Shown: positions 37,874-46,873 of the stretch, in pieces
Position numbering within the stretch: the first letter of the stretch is position 1
Layout of the letters: every line of letters starts with the position of its first letter
NCBI RefSeq assembly: GCF_000169095.1
Contig: NZ_AAVU01000016.1
Coordinates: 62,001-126,000, forward strand
Length of the DNA stretch: 64,000 bases
Origin: Lyngbya sp. PCC 8106
Lineage (GTDB): Bacteria > Cyanobacteriota > Cyanobacteriia > Cyanobacteriales > Microcoleaceae
Direction: 5' to 3'
The notes under the pieces: generated by a model
The model's database searches: none
Told to the model about the DNA's origin: nothing
What the model saw: only the letters and a program-made list of their open reading frames with translations
Made by a program: the position numbers and the translations under genes

Positions 37874-38776
37874 TTAGATAAACGATTGAATCCGTTGCCA
37901 AACTTGTTCTAATAAATCTGGTTTTTCTGCATCAAACCATTCAATCTCAGGAACTGATCGAAACCACGTTTTTTGTCGTTTGGCAAATTGACGAGTATGC
38001 AAAACCGTCGCAGCGATCGCATCATCTAACGAACAACTTCCCGTGAGATATTGTTGAATTTCGTGATAACCCAAAGTTTTTAATAGTGGCAAATCTTGAC
38101 CATATTTTTTCAGAAGTGTTTGTACTTCTTCAAGCCATCCATCCTCAATCATTTTTTGAGTGCGGTGTTGAATGCGTTGAGTTAGGCGCGCGCGATCCAA
38201 AGTCAACCCAATTTGTAAAATCGGATAATCTGGAGGATCTTCACCCTGCTGTTGAGAAATAGCACAACCCGTAATATAATAAACCTCTAACGCTCTTTGG
38301 GTGCGAAACTGATCATTCGGATGAATCTTTTGTGCCGCCACCGGATCAACTTGTTGTAGCATTGCATAACATTGAACCTGACCCAAGGCTTGAAACTGCG
38401 ATCGCAACGGAGGACAAGGCGCAACCCGAGGAATCTTCATTCCGCGTACAATCGCTTTAATATACAGCCCCGTTCCCCCGACTAGCAACAACAGAGGAGA
38501 AGGAGAAATAGACACCGGAGGAACAGCAATCAAAGCTTGAGCCTTTTCCTGGTAATCTGCTAAAGTGAGAGTCTCTGTCGGATCGCAAATATCGAGCAGA
38601 AAATGGGGAACCTGTTGCTGTTCATCAAGCGTCGGTTTAGCCGTGCCAATATCAAACTCTCGATACACCTGACGCGAATCAGCACTGAGAATCACTGTGT
38701 TTAACCGTTGCGCTAAAGCGATCGCCAGTCCTGACTTTCCCGTTGCAGTTGCGCCACAGATCACAATAATCGTCAT
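37874..38776 (-). CDS. miaA: tRNA dimethylallyltransferase MiaA
   Basis: About 300 residues, standard for the family. The P-loop is ICGATATGKSGLA at the start, followed by LSADSRQVYREFDIGTAKPT and LLLVGGTGLYIKAIVRGM. The tRNA-binding C-terminal part includes LKTLGYHEIQQYL and HTRQFAKRQKTWFR. It adds dimethylallyl to A37 of UNN-decoding tRNAs. The ATG at 38774-38776 gives the canonical N-terminus. Confidence 0.95.
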   Translation of the reverse strand: MTIIVICGATATGKSGLAIALAQRLNTVILSADSRQVYREFDIGTAKPTLDEQQQVPHFLLDICDPTETLTLADYQEKAQALIAVPPVSISPSPLLLLVGGTGLYIKAIVRGMKIPRVAPCPPLRSQFQALGQVQCYAMLQQVDPVAAQKIHPNDQFRTQRALEVYYITGCAISQQQGEDPPDYPILQIGLTLDRARLTQRIQHRTQKMIEDGWLEEVQTLLKKYGQDLPLLKTLGYHEIQQYLTGSCSLDDAIAATVLHTRQFAKRQKTWFRSVPEIEWFDAEKPDLLEQVWQRIQSFI

Positions 38777-38960
38777 AAGTCCTTTTAAAAAATTAAACAT
38801 CCCTTCCCTAGTCTCCATGATAAAGGGGTTCAACCTAGATTGAAATAGGGCTTCAGTTCAGCCTGTAATCGTTTCTAACCCTTTTGTGCTACAATTTTGG
38901 AGAGATTTGTCATTTTTGGAGTCCTGGGGACATTAGACCCCTAATTGGAGCAGTGATCAG

Positions 38961-40898
38961 ATGACCAGCAGTTATAGCGCCGATCAAATACAGGTTCTTG
39001 AAGGTCTAGAAGCCGTCCGCAAACGTCCAGGGATGTACATTGGTTCTACCGGGCCACGCGGACTTCATCATTTAGTATATGAAGTTGTAGATAACTCCAT
39101 TGATGAGGCGCTCGCCGGCCATTGTACCCATATTGAAGTTGATTTTAATGCAGATGGTTCAGTAACCGTCACTGATGATGGTCGGGGTATTCCCGTTGAT
39201 GTTCATTCCAAAACCGGAAAATCAGCCCTAGAAACCGTTATGACGGTTCTCCACGCCGGGGGAAAATTTGGTGGAGGCGGTTACAAAGTTTCAGGCGGTT
39301 TGCATGGGGTAGGTGTCTCCGTTGTGAATGCGCTGTCTGAATGGGTAGAAGTGCAAGTTTTGCGGGATGAAACCCAGTATACTCAACGCTACCAACGAGG
39401 GGTTCCCGTTGACGAACTTCAGTCCAAACCCAGTCAAGGAAAACAGACGGGGACTTCGGTACAGTTCTTACCCGATACAACCATATTTACCACTGGAATT
39501 GAGTTTGACTATGCGACTATCGCGAATCGTTTACGAGAATTAGCCTATTTGAATGCAGGCGTTAGAATTACTTTAACAGACAATCGTTTAGACCTAATTC
39601 AACTCGAAGAAGCGAAAACAGAAAGCTTTTGTTATGAAGGTGGAATTCGAGAATATATTGCCTACATGAACCGCGAAAAGCAACCTCTACATGAAGATGT
39701 TATCTATGTGTCGGGAGAGCGAAATAATGTGCAGATTGAAGTCGCGTTGCAGTGGTGTGTAGATGCTTATAGTGATAACATTTTAGGCTTTGCTAATAAT
39801 ATTCGGACGATAGACGGGGGAACCCATTTAGAAGGGTTGAAAGCAGTCTTAACCCGCACGATGAATAACTTTGCCCGCAAGCGAAATAAACTCAAAGAAA
39901 ATGAGTCAAATTTAGGCGGTGAGAATGTACGGGAAGGGTTAACGGCGGTTATTTCTGTGAAAGTTCCTGACCCAGAATTTGAAGGACAAACCAAAACAAA
40001 GTTAGGTAATACAGAAGTTCGCGGAATTGTTGATTCGTTAGTCGGGGAAGTTTTAACAGAATATCTCGACTTTCATCCCCATATTGCCGATGCGGTTTTA
40101 GAAAAAGCAATTCAAGCTTTTAAAGCCGCAGAAGCCGCTCGTCGTGCGCGAGATTTGGTTCGTCGGAAGTCGGTGTTAGAATCTTCACCCCTACCCGGTA
40201 AATTGGCTGATTGTAGTACCCGAATTCCTGCCGAATCGGAAATCTTTTTAGTAGAGGGAGATAGTGCGGGTGGAAGTGCAAAACAAGGACGCGATCGCCG
40301 AACCCAGGCAATTTTACCCCTACGCGGAAAAATTCTGAATATTGAGAAAACAGATGATTCCAAAATCTATAAAAACAATGAAATTCAATCCCTGATTACA
40401 GCGTTAGGATTGGGAATCAGAGGCGAAGATTTTGATTCATCTCAATTGCGTTATCATAAGATTATTATTATGACAGACGCAGACGTTGACGGCGCTCACA
40501 TTCGGACATTGTTGTTAACGTTTTTCTACCGCTATCAACGAGAATTAGTCGAACAAGGTTTCATTTATATTGCTTGTCCTCCCCTCTATAAAGTCGAACG
40601 AGGACGCAATCATTATTACTGTTATAATGATCGAGAATTGCAGGAACGTTTGGCTGAGTTTCCGTCTAATGCCAACTACAATATCCAACGGTTTAAGGGT
40701 TTGGGTGAAATGATGCCTGAACAACTTTGGAATACAACAATGAACCCAGAAACTCGGATGATCAAGCAAGTAGAAGTGGAAGATGCAGCCCAAGCCGATA
40801 ACGTTTTTACTGTATTAATGGGGGACAGAGTTGCACCCCGTCGGGAGTTTATCGAAACCAATGCACCTCGTTTAAATCTGGTTGATTTAGATATTTAA
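38961..40898 (+). CDS. gyrB: DNA gyrase subunit B
   Basis: A full 645-residue GyrB. The GHKL ATPase opens with VRKRPGMYIGSTGPRGLHHL and VVDNSIDEALAG; the TOPRIM motifs are FLVEGDSAGGSAKQGRDR and IIMTDADVDGAHIRTLLL. The chain ends EFIETNAPRLNLVDLDI, the usual C-terminus, so the gene is complete. The stop (40896-40898) is followed two bases later by what looks like the end of a Tn7-like transposon. Thus the 3' end of gyrB may serve as its attachment site while the gene stays intact. Confidence 0.97.
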   Translation: MTSSYSADQIQVLEGLEAVRKRPGMYIGSTGPRGLHHLVYEVVDNSIDEALAGHCTHIEVDFNADGSVTVTDDGRGIPVDVHSKTGKSALETVMTVLHAGGKFGGGGYKVSGGLHGVGVSVVNALSEWVEVQVLRDETQYTQRYQRGVPVDELQSKPSQGKQTGTSVQFLPDTTIFTTGIEFDYATIANRLRELAYLNAGVRITLTDNRLDLIQLEEAKTESFCYEGGIREYIAYMNREKQPLHEDVIYVSGERNNVQIEVALQWCVDAYSDNILGFANNIRTIDGGTHLEGLKAVLTRTMNNFARKRNKLKENESNLGGENVREGLTAVISVKVPDPEFEGQTKTKLGNTEVRGIVDSLVGEVLTEYLDFHPHIADAVLEKAIQAFKAAEAARRARDLVRRKSVLESSPLPGKLADCSTRIPAESEIFLVEGDSAGGSAKQGRDRRTQAILPLRGKILNIEKTDDSKIYKNNEIQSLITALGLGIRGEDFDSSQLRYHKIIIMTDADVDGAHIRTLLLTFFYRYQRELVEQGFIYIACPPLYKVERGRNHYYCYNDRELQERLAEFPSNANYNIQRFKGLGEMMPEQLWNTTMNPETRMIKQVEVEDAAQADNVFTVLMGDRVAPRREFIETNAPRLNLVDLDI

Positions 40899-40908
40899 TT
40901 GTTGTTGG

Positions 40909-40971
40909 TTCGCGCATAAGCTGCTAATCTTCGCACATAAGCTGCTAATCTTCGCGCATAAAGTGCTAATT
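40909..40971. repeat. Transposon-end 21-bp tandem repeats
   Basis: Three adjacent 21-base units start at 40909, 40930 and 40951, with the consensus TTCGCRCATAA then GCTGCTAATC. A shorter fourth copy (TTTTGCACATAAT) follows. Units 1 and 2 differ at one base. Tandem sites like these are where TnsB binds in Tn7-type ends. Confidence 0.85.
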
Positions 40972-41030
40972 TTTTGCACATAATCGCAGGGATAGCAGGG
41001 GCGGGTCGCGGTCTTGCTAATTTAGGGCTA

Positions 41031-41061
41031 TTGGGACTAGGATATAGAAACCTAGTCCCAA
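41031..41061. promoter_or_regulatory. Perfect 11-bp hairpin upstream of tnsA
   Basis: TTGGGACTAGG (41031-41041) and CCTAGTCCCAA (41051-41061) flank a 9-base AT loop, 21 bases before the tnsA ATG. It may be an operator for transposase control or block read-through from gyrB. Confidence 0.5.
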
Positions 41062-41082
41062 CGTCAGTTAGGTCGCAGTCCG

Positions 41083-41748
41083 ATGAACGTGCCAGCCCGA
41101 AAGATCACAAATACCGGAACTCGGAAGAATATTGGCAAATTTTCCAGTCGCAAGATGGGTCAAATCGTTTGGTACGAGTCTCTTCTGGAACTGGACTACA
41201 TCTATCTTTTGGAAATAGATCCTGATGTTGTAGCCTTTGCGAGTCAGCCATTTCAACTTCAGTACACAATTATTGAAGGCGGAAAAAGACGGAAGTTGAA
41301 ATATACACCAGATTTTTATGTAGAACGTAAAAATCAGATACAAGTTGTGGAAGTCAAGCCGGAGAATAAAGTTAATTCAGAGAGAAATCAACGCATCTTT
41401 CATTTCGTCGCCCCTATATTCCGTGAGAAAGGTTGGGAATTTGTTGTGGTGACAGAAACAATGATTCGGGTTCAACCTCAATTAAATAATGTTAAGTTAC
41501 TGCACAGATATTCTGGCGTTGAATTTTCATTGCAAAACTTAATAGATTGCCAAGAATACTTTCAAAAACTTGCCGGACAAATTACTATAGAGCAAGCCGA
41601 ACGGGAGTTAAGATCCAAAGGGATTACAAGAAGTTTTCTATTTCGGTGGATTTACTCTGGATTTCTAAAGACGAATTTAGAAAAACCCATCAACTCTCAG
41701 AGCTTAATTCATTTTGAAGCTAGAAATACAGATTTTGCTAGGGGATAA
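41083..41748 (+). CDS. tnsA: TnsA-like endonuclease
   Basis: A 221-residue restriction-type endonuclease. The catalytic residues of the PD-(D/E)xK fold are visible as E32 (WYESLLELDY), D77 (YTPDFYV) and E90/K92 (VVEVKP). The C-terminal part matches the helical domain that contacts TnsC in Tn7. TnsA cuts the non-transferred strands so the element moves by cut-and-paste. A separate tnsA (not fused to tnsB) is the classic Tn7 organisation. The tnsB ATG is four bases downstream. Confidence 0.88.
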   Translation: MNVPARKITNTGTRKNIGKFSSRKMGQIVWYESLLELDYIYLLEIDPDVVAFASQPFQLQYTIIEGGKRRKLKYTPDFYVERKNQIQVVEVKPENKVNSERNQRIFHFVAPIFREKGWEFVVVTETMIRVQPQLNNVKLLHRYSGVEFSLQNLIDCQEYFQKLAGQITIEQAERELRSKGITRSFLFRWIYSGFLKTNLEKPINSQSLIHFEARNTDFARG

Positions 41749-41752
41749 AAAC

Positions 41753-44128
41753 ATGGCACAGGTTCGTTTTCGCAGGGGACTAAACTTTTGGTTGGACGGC
41801 AAACAGTTTTGCATCAAAAAACGATTAAATTCTGAAGAGTTTCAAATCTTAGATGCGATCACTGAAGAATTATCAAGTATTAAAGAGAGCATATTACTCG
41901 AATTATTAGTTAAAGAAAGAATACAGTTTGAACCGCCGGATAATGCCGATACGAACAAAAATAATGACTGGTCAAATGCCGATTTCTCGGAGATAGATCC
42001 TCGGCTAAAACAAGAAGCAAGCAAAAGATTAAAATATGTTGAACGCTTCTTAGAAAAAGACATACAAAATTTAACTCCTGAGACATTGAAGCCGATTATC
42101 GAAGAAGTTTCTCAAGAAATATCGGATAACAGCCCTCCGGGATGGTATTCACTTTATCGATGGATTAAAAGATACGAAGAGGGAGGATATGATATTCGGA
42201 GCTTGGTTTCCAAAACTCAAGCTAAGGGGAATCGAAAGTCCAGGCTTCCTGACGAAATTTATCAAATCATTAATGAAGTTAAAGACGAGTTATACTTGTC
42301 CAAAACCAAACCGACAATAGCCGATGCAGTCTCGGAGATTAGATATCGAATTACACAAGAAAATTATAGGCGCTCTCAAATCGGGACGCTAAAACCTCTA
42401 AAAATACCACACGAATCAACAATTTATCGAATTTACTCTCAAATTGATCCCTACGAAGAGGCTGTTGGGCGATATGGAAAAAGGACAGCAGACCGAATGT
42501 ATGATATGTCAGGAAAAGAACCCATTCGCCCTCAACGTCCTTTACAAATCGTAGAAATTGATCATACACCCCTTCCTTTTTATGTTGTTGACTCCGAAAC
42601 TCGATTACCAATTGGTCGTCCCAATTTAGTCACCGTCATTGATAAATATACTCAAATTCCTTGCGGCTATGACTTAAGCTTTGATCCGGAAAGCGGGCTA
42701 TCAGTAATGCGCTGTCTCAATCACGCAATTCGTCCTAAAAATTATGTGTCAGAGCAATACCCAAATGTTTCAAATACATGGGATACTTATGGTTTAATGG
42801 AGATGATTCGGGTAGATAATGCCGGTTGTTATACGGGTACTCAATTAGAAGATGCTGCCAAACAGCTTAATTTTCATATTAGCCAGACTCCCCCTAAAGT
42901 TCCCTGGTATAAAGGTTCAATCGAGCGTCATTTTAAGACAATAAATACACAGCTTCTTCAAGGTCAGCCGGGTAGTTTCCTCAAAAATTTAAAAATGTAT
43001 GACGATCAATACGATCCCTATAAAGAAGCTGTAGTCTCTCTGGATGCGCTTCACGAAATGATTCATATCTTTATCATTGATATCGTCAGTCAAGCTTCCC
43101 ATACCAATTTCAAGACACCCCGCTCCGAGGTTTGGAAAGCTGCCATTACTGAGTTTCCACCAGCAATGCCAACAAAGATGCAAGATTTAAGAATTTTACT
43201 GGGAGCAGTGACGCATCGAGTAATTTCTAAAAATGGAATTGAATTTGAAGGTTTATATTACAAATCTCCCGAACTGACTCGCTTGCGTACACTTTATGAG
43301 AAAAGGGATAGACGGAGACAAAATGGAACAAATAATCGAGAAAAAGCTAAAGTTAAGTACGATCCGGGTGATATTTCTTGTGTGTACGTTTTCGATCCCG
43401 AAGGGCAGAATTATGTTTCTATTCCTGCGGTTAGCCAAGACTACACTCAAGGATTATCTCTGTGGCAACATAAGGCTATTAAGAAGTATGCAGCCCAGGA
43501 AACCGAAAAAGTAGATCTAGTTGCTTTAAGTATAGCGAAAAAGAAAATTCAGAAAATTGTAGAGCAAGAGTGGAACAACTCTAAACGCCACCGAACTCGT
43601 ACCCAAATGGCAAGATGGAACCAAGTCGGGTTGATCGATTACAACATTAAAGAAGTCGAAGCTTTTGTGCAACAAGAGAAAGGAAAAGAAGATAATTTCT
43701 CAAACGCCAAGTCAGGAAGCTTTGAAAAAATGTTTGTACAATCTGATGCAATGGCGGGTTTGTCTAATGTTGGAAGCGGCTTTAAAAGTTCACCCAACAA
43801 AAATGCGGAAAACACAGATCAAAAGATTGTAGAATACCAAATTACTCATCCCAATTCGGCTCAATTACCCGACAATCTTGTGGAAGCAACAATAGACTCG
43901 GAACCCTCGGAAATTCCGAATCCAAAAATACCTCCTTCCTCATCTCCCAAACCCCAATCCAAATCTAAGTCGAAGAAACGCAGTTCATCCAAGCGGAAGG
44001 GGAAAAAATCCAACTCGGAGGAGTCACCTGTAACAGAGAATAATAAAGTAGTAGAAACTCAAGATATCACCGTTAAAATTGAGGAATGGGAACCGGACTT
44101 ATCCGAATGGAGTACCAATTATGACTGA
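41753..44128 (+). CDS. tnsB: TnsB-like DDE transposase
   Basis: A 791-residue transposase from ATG 41753. The catalytic triad fits DD(35)E: D270 (IVEIDHTPLP), D355 (IRVDNAGCYTG) and E391 (YKGSIERHFKT). N-terminal helical DNA-binding domains precede it (residues ~100-190), and the Mu-type C-terminal domain and a Lys/Ser-rich tail (~residues 715-760) follow. It binds the end repeats and joins the ends to target. A TTG thirteen codons upstream would overlap tnsA and is less likely. Confidence 0.92.
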   Translation: MAQVRFRRGLNFWLDGKQFCIKKRLNSEEFQILDAITEELSSIKESILLELLVKERIQFEPPDNADTNKNNDWSNADFSEIDPRLKQEASKRLKYVERFLEKDIQNLTPETLKPIIEEVSQEISDNSPPGWYSLYRWIKRYEEGGYDIRSLVSKTQAKGNRKSRLPDEIYQIINEVKDELYLSKTKPTIADAVSEIRYRITQENYRRSQIGTLKPLKIPHESTIYRIYSQIDPYEEAVGRYGKRTADRMYDMSGKEPIRPQRPLQIVEIDHTPLPFYVVDSETRLPIGRPNLVTVIDKYTQIPCGYDLSFDPESGLSVMRCLNHAIRPKNYVSEQYPNVSNTWDTYGLMEMIRVDNAGCYTGTQLEDAAKQLNFHISQTPPKVPWYKGSIERHFKTINTQLLQGQPGSFLKNLKMYDDQYDPYKEAVVSLDALHEMIHIFIIDIVSQASHTNFKTPRSEVWKAAITEFPPAMPTKMQDLRILLGAVTHRVISKNGIEFEGLYYKSPELTRLRTLYEKRDRRRQNGTNNREKAKVKYDPGDISCVYVFDPEGQNYVSIPAVSQDYTQGLSLWQHKAIKKYAAQETEKVDLVALSIAKKKIQKIVEQEWNNSKRHRTRTQMARWNQVGLIDYNIKEVEAFVQQEKGKEDNFSNAKSGSFEKMFVQSDAMAGLSNVGSGFKSSPNKNAENTDQKIVEYQITHPNSAQLPDNLVEATIDSEPSEIPNPKIPPSSSPKPQSKSKSKKRSSSKRKGKKSNSEESPVTENNKVVETQDITVKIEEWEPDLSEWSTNYD

Positions 44129-44337
44129 GTGAACTGCTGAAACAGCAACCCGAGTAAAATTGCTGACAAAAGTAAAAATTTTCAGATAAAATGGATTAGA
44201 GAAACATCATCTCAATCTGTTTATTCCGACAAGTATTAAGAACTTAAAAGTTTTCCAAATAAATTTAACAGGAGTTGATGGGCGGTTCTTAAAAAAAGAA
44301 TTAAAAAGGATAAGATTATTGTTAACAGGAGATGAAT

Positions 44338-45447
44338 ATGACAGCATTGGGTGAGGCAGAGAAACACAGACAACTTGAACAAAAAAAGCGCAGACAAGTT
44401 GAGCGAGAAGATTTTAAAAAAAGCTTAAAAAATATGAGCTTTGAGGAAAAATATAATTTTTTTCGACATTACCGAATTGAGCATCCGACCTATAAGAAAA
44501 TTATTAGGGAAATACAGGACTGTCACCAACTTCAACTCGATAAATCTGTTGAGCCGGATTGTCTATTTATCTCCGGAGAAACCGGAGCGGGGAAAACAAC
44601 TCTGAGGAAGGCTTATGAGCAACAAGAAAAATATACTAGAAAGATAACGGATGAAGGAACAAAAATATATATTGTCTCGGCGGGAATTTCAGCTTGTGGA
44701 ACCATCTTGGGTACGGCAGGTAAACTACTAAAAGCTTTGGGAGATCCCGCCCATGAAAAGGGAACGCGAGATAAGATGACGACAAGAATCTGTAAGTATA
44801 TTAAAGATTGCGAGGTTGAACTGATCATTTTAGATGAACTGAATCATTTAATTGATCGAGAGAATAGAAAATTGTTGAAAACGATAGCCGACTGGCTGAA
44901 GGAAATCATATCAGAAACCAATACTCCTGTTGTTGCTTTGGGTTTACCAACGGCGAGACAGGTTTTAGATCCGGAAGTAAATGCTCAACTCTGTCGCCGC
45001 TTTAAAAAGCAAGTTCATCTCCGAAATTTCTCTTGGTTTTCCCCAAAAGGAAAAGACAAAGATGGAGAGGAGTTTCGGATGCTGCTGAGTATTATAGAGG
45101 AAAAGTTTCCTTTAGAAGATACACTGGATTTATTAAATGAAAGAATGGCAATGCGTCTTTTCTACGCAACCGAGGGGAATATGTCTCATATTATGTCTCT
45201 TTTAAAAGAAGCCCTAAAAATGAGTTTAAGACAAAATCAGACTCAACTCCAGCTAGAGACTTTAGCCGCAGCTTTTGAAGAGAATTTAAGAGGGGTTTTT
45301 AAAGACAAGAAAAATCCCTTTATTACAGATAATTTTTCTATCGAAGATCTTCCAAATAATTCTGATGAATCAGAAAGCTCTGTATCCGCAACCAACAATA
45401 GAATTAACCGAAGATTGGGAAGAAAAAAAGCCTCTGATGTATTGTAG
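44338..45447 (+). CDS. tnsC: TnsC-like AAA+ ATPase
   Basis: A 369-residue AAA+ ATPase. The P-loop SGETGAGKTTLRKAYE lies at about residues 79-94, Walker B LIILDELNHLID at about 162-173. TnsC forms filaments on DNA and passes target information from TniQ/TnsD to TnsAB. It starts after an AACAGGAGATGAAT site; the ATG at 44338 is better spaced than the ATG at 44332. A 209-base gap separates it from tnsB; the only feature seen there is AT-richness. Confidence 0.9.
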   Translation: MTALGEAEKHRQLEQKKRRQVEREDFKKSLKNMSFEEKYNFFRHYRIEHPTYKKIIREIQDCHQLQLDKSVEPDCLFISGETGAGKTTLRKAYEQQEKYTRKITDEGTKIYIVSAGISACGTILGTAGKLLKALGDPAHEKGTRDKMTTRICKYIKDCEVELIILDELNHLIDRENRKLLKTIADWLKEIISETNTPVVALGLPTARQVLDPEVNAQLCRRFKKQVHLRNFSWFSPKGKDKDGEEFRMLLSIIEEKFPLEDTLDLLNERMAMRLFYATEGNMSHIMSLLKEALKMSLRQNQTQLQLETLAAAFEENLRGVFKDKKNPFITDNFSIEDLPNNSDESESSVSATNNRINRRLGRKKASDVL

Positions 45448-45577
45448 CAATCGGAGATGATTCATCAAACAGACGGGGGTTCTAATCCGGTCAGGGAGGC
45501 TATAATCTCATTCAACAATTGACTGGCGAAAGTCTCTTAATGTTTTCAAATATTCCGGGTCAATTTCACCGCAAATT

Positions 45578-46873
45578 ATGTCATCTAGTCAACCTCTACT
45601 TTTTAGACCTTCTCCTTATCCAGATGAAACACTGGTGAGTTATATTCTGCGCCTCAGCGAGAGAAACTATTACGACAACCCCAAATGGATACTGAGTTGT
45701 GCAGAGTTAAGTGATAGCAAACTTTATCAACAAAATACATTAGAATCAAAAGACGACCTTCACACCCTCAGTCAGCTTACGAATCTTGGTGAAGTTCTAT
45801 TGAAGAAAATGCTTTTCGTGGAGTCGAAACCTAGAGGTAAAAACCTGAAAATTCAGATATCGGGTCACTCTATTCCTTCAAACTTCGTGAAAAAAGCAAC
45901 GGGTAAAATCTGTCCGGCTTGTCTGGCAGAAGCGGCATACTTTCGGAAGTTCTGGCATTTGATTCCCGCAACAGCTTGTCCAAAACATAATTCCATCTTA
46001 ATTGATTCCTGTCCCCAGTGTCATCAAAAATTAACATGGCCAAGAAAATCGATACTGCATTGTAGTTCTTGTCAATTTAACCTGGCTGACTCTCCAATTC
46101 AGCATCTCGATCAAGATGAAGTCGCTTTATCGAGTCTCGCTTACCGAATTTACCATCATCAAACAGAAATATTTGATTCTGGCGGTTTCGACGGAAACCA
46201 TCCCCTTTCATCAATTAACAAACTTTCGGATTTCTGTGAAATCATCATGGGGGTAGCATCGTTTTTTCTCGAATCAAAATTATTTATTCGTCCCGAAAAA
46301 TTTCGTGATTCTAACTCTCCCAAATATAGAGAAAGTCGAAAAGAATTGTTATCAAAATTTATCGCCGCCGAATCCAACGATAAACTCCACGCCATTTTTA
46401 CAAGAGTCTATCAAGTTTTAGATTGCTATCCCCAACACCTGACTTCATTCTTAAAGTGGCTTCAAGATTTATATTTCCACGCCAATTTAGAATTTGATCC
46501 CTATCCGGATCTGGGAAAAATTGTTCGACACTTTCCTTCGGTATGTTATCCCACTTCTTCAACTCAAAACGGTTTTACAGAAACTATTGAAACCAGTTTG
46601 CAGCAAAAGTTTATGAATTTATCCTGGATAAGAACTCCTCAAAAATTTTATCTACAATATTTAACCCTGCCAGAAGTTCTATCCTGGCATCTCATTGAAA
46701 GTCCAATTGAAATGTCAAAGTTTATAAATAAGTACCTTTTAAAAGAGGAACAAATCAAACTTAGTATTTACTACTATTTATATCAACCCTTAACCAACTT
46801 CTTAATTGAGTTTGACGCTTTAGACGACAACCTAAAGGCAATTTACTTTCAAATGTTTTCCGAAACAAATTGA
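45578..46873 (+). CDS. tniQ: TniQ-family target-selection protein
   Basis: A 431-residue protein. The TniQ N-terminus LFRPSPYPDETLVSYILRLS is followed by zinc-binding pairs: CPACL (residues ~112-115), CPKHN, CPQCH and CSSC. TniQ/TnsD proteins bind target DNA or a guide complex and recruit TnsC. This copy lacks the extra helix-turn-helix modules of its convergent neighbour. Their 3' ends overlap by 25 bases. Confidence 0.88.
   Translation: MSSSQPLLFRPSPYPDETLVSYILRLSERNYYDNPKWILSCAELSDSKLYQQNTLESKDDLHTLSQLTNLGEVLLKKMLFVESKPRGKNLKIQISGHSIPSNFVKKATGKICPACLAEAAYFRKFWHLIPATACPKHNSILIDSCPQCHQKLTWPRKSILHCSSCQFNLADSPIQHLDQDEVALSSLAYRIYHHQTEIFDSGGFDGNHPLSSINKLSDFCEIIMGVASFFLESKLFIRPEKFRDSNSPKYRESRKELLSKFIAAESNDKLHAIFTRVYQVLDCYPQHLTSFLKWLQDLYFHANLEFDPYPDLGKIVRHFPSVCYPTSSTQNGFTETIETSLQQKFMNLSWIRTPQKFYLQYLTLPEVLSWHLIESPIEMSKFINKYLLKEEQIKLSIYYYLYQPLTNFLIEFDALDDNLKAIYFQMFSETN

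Noticed and set aside
41714..41752. TTG start for tnsB overlapping tnsA
   Set aside because: The ATG at 41753 gives a clean four-base spacing after tnsA and the sequence before it is not TnsB-like.
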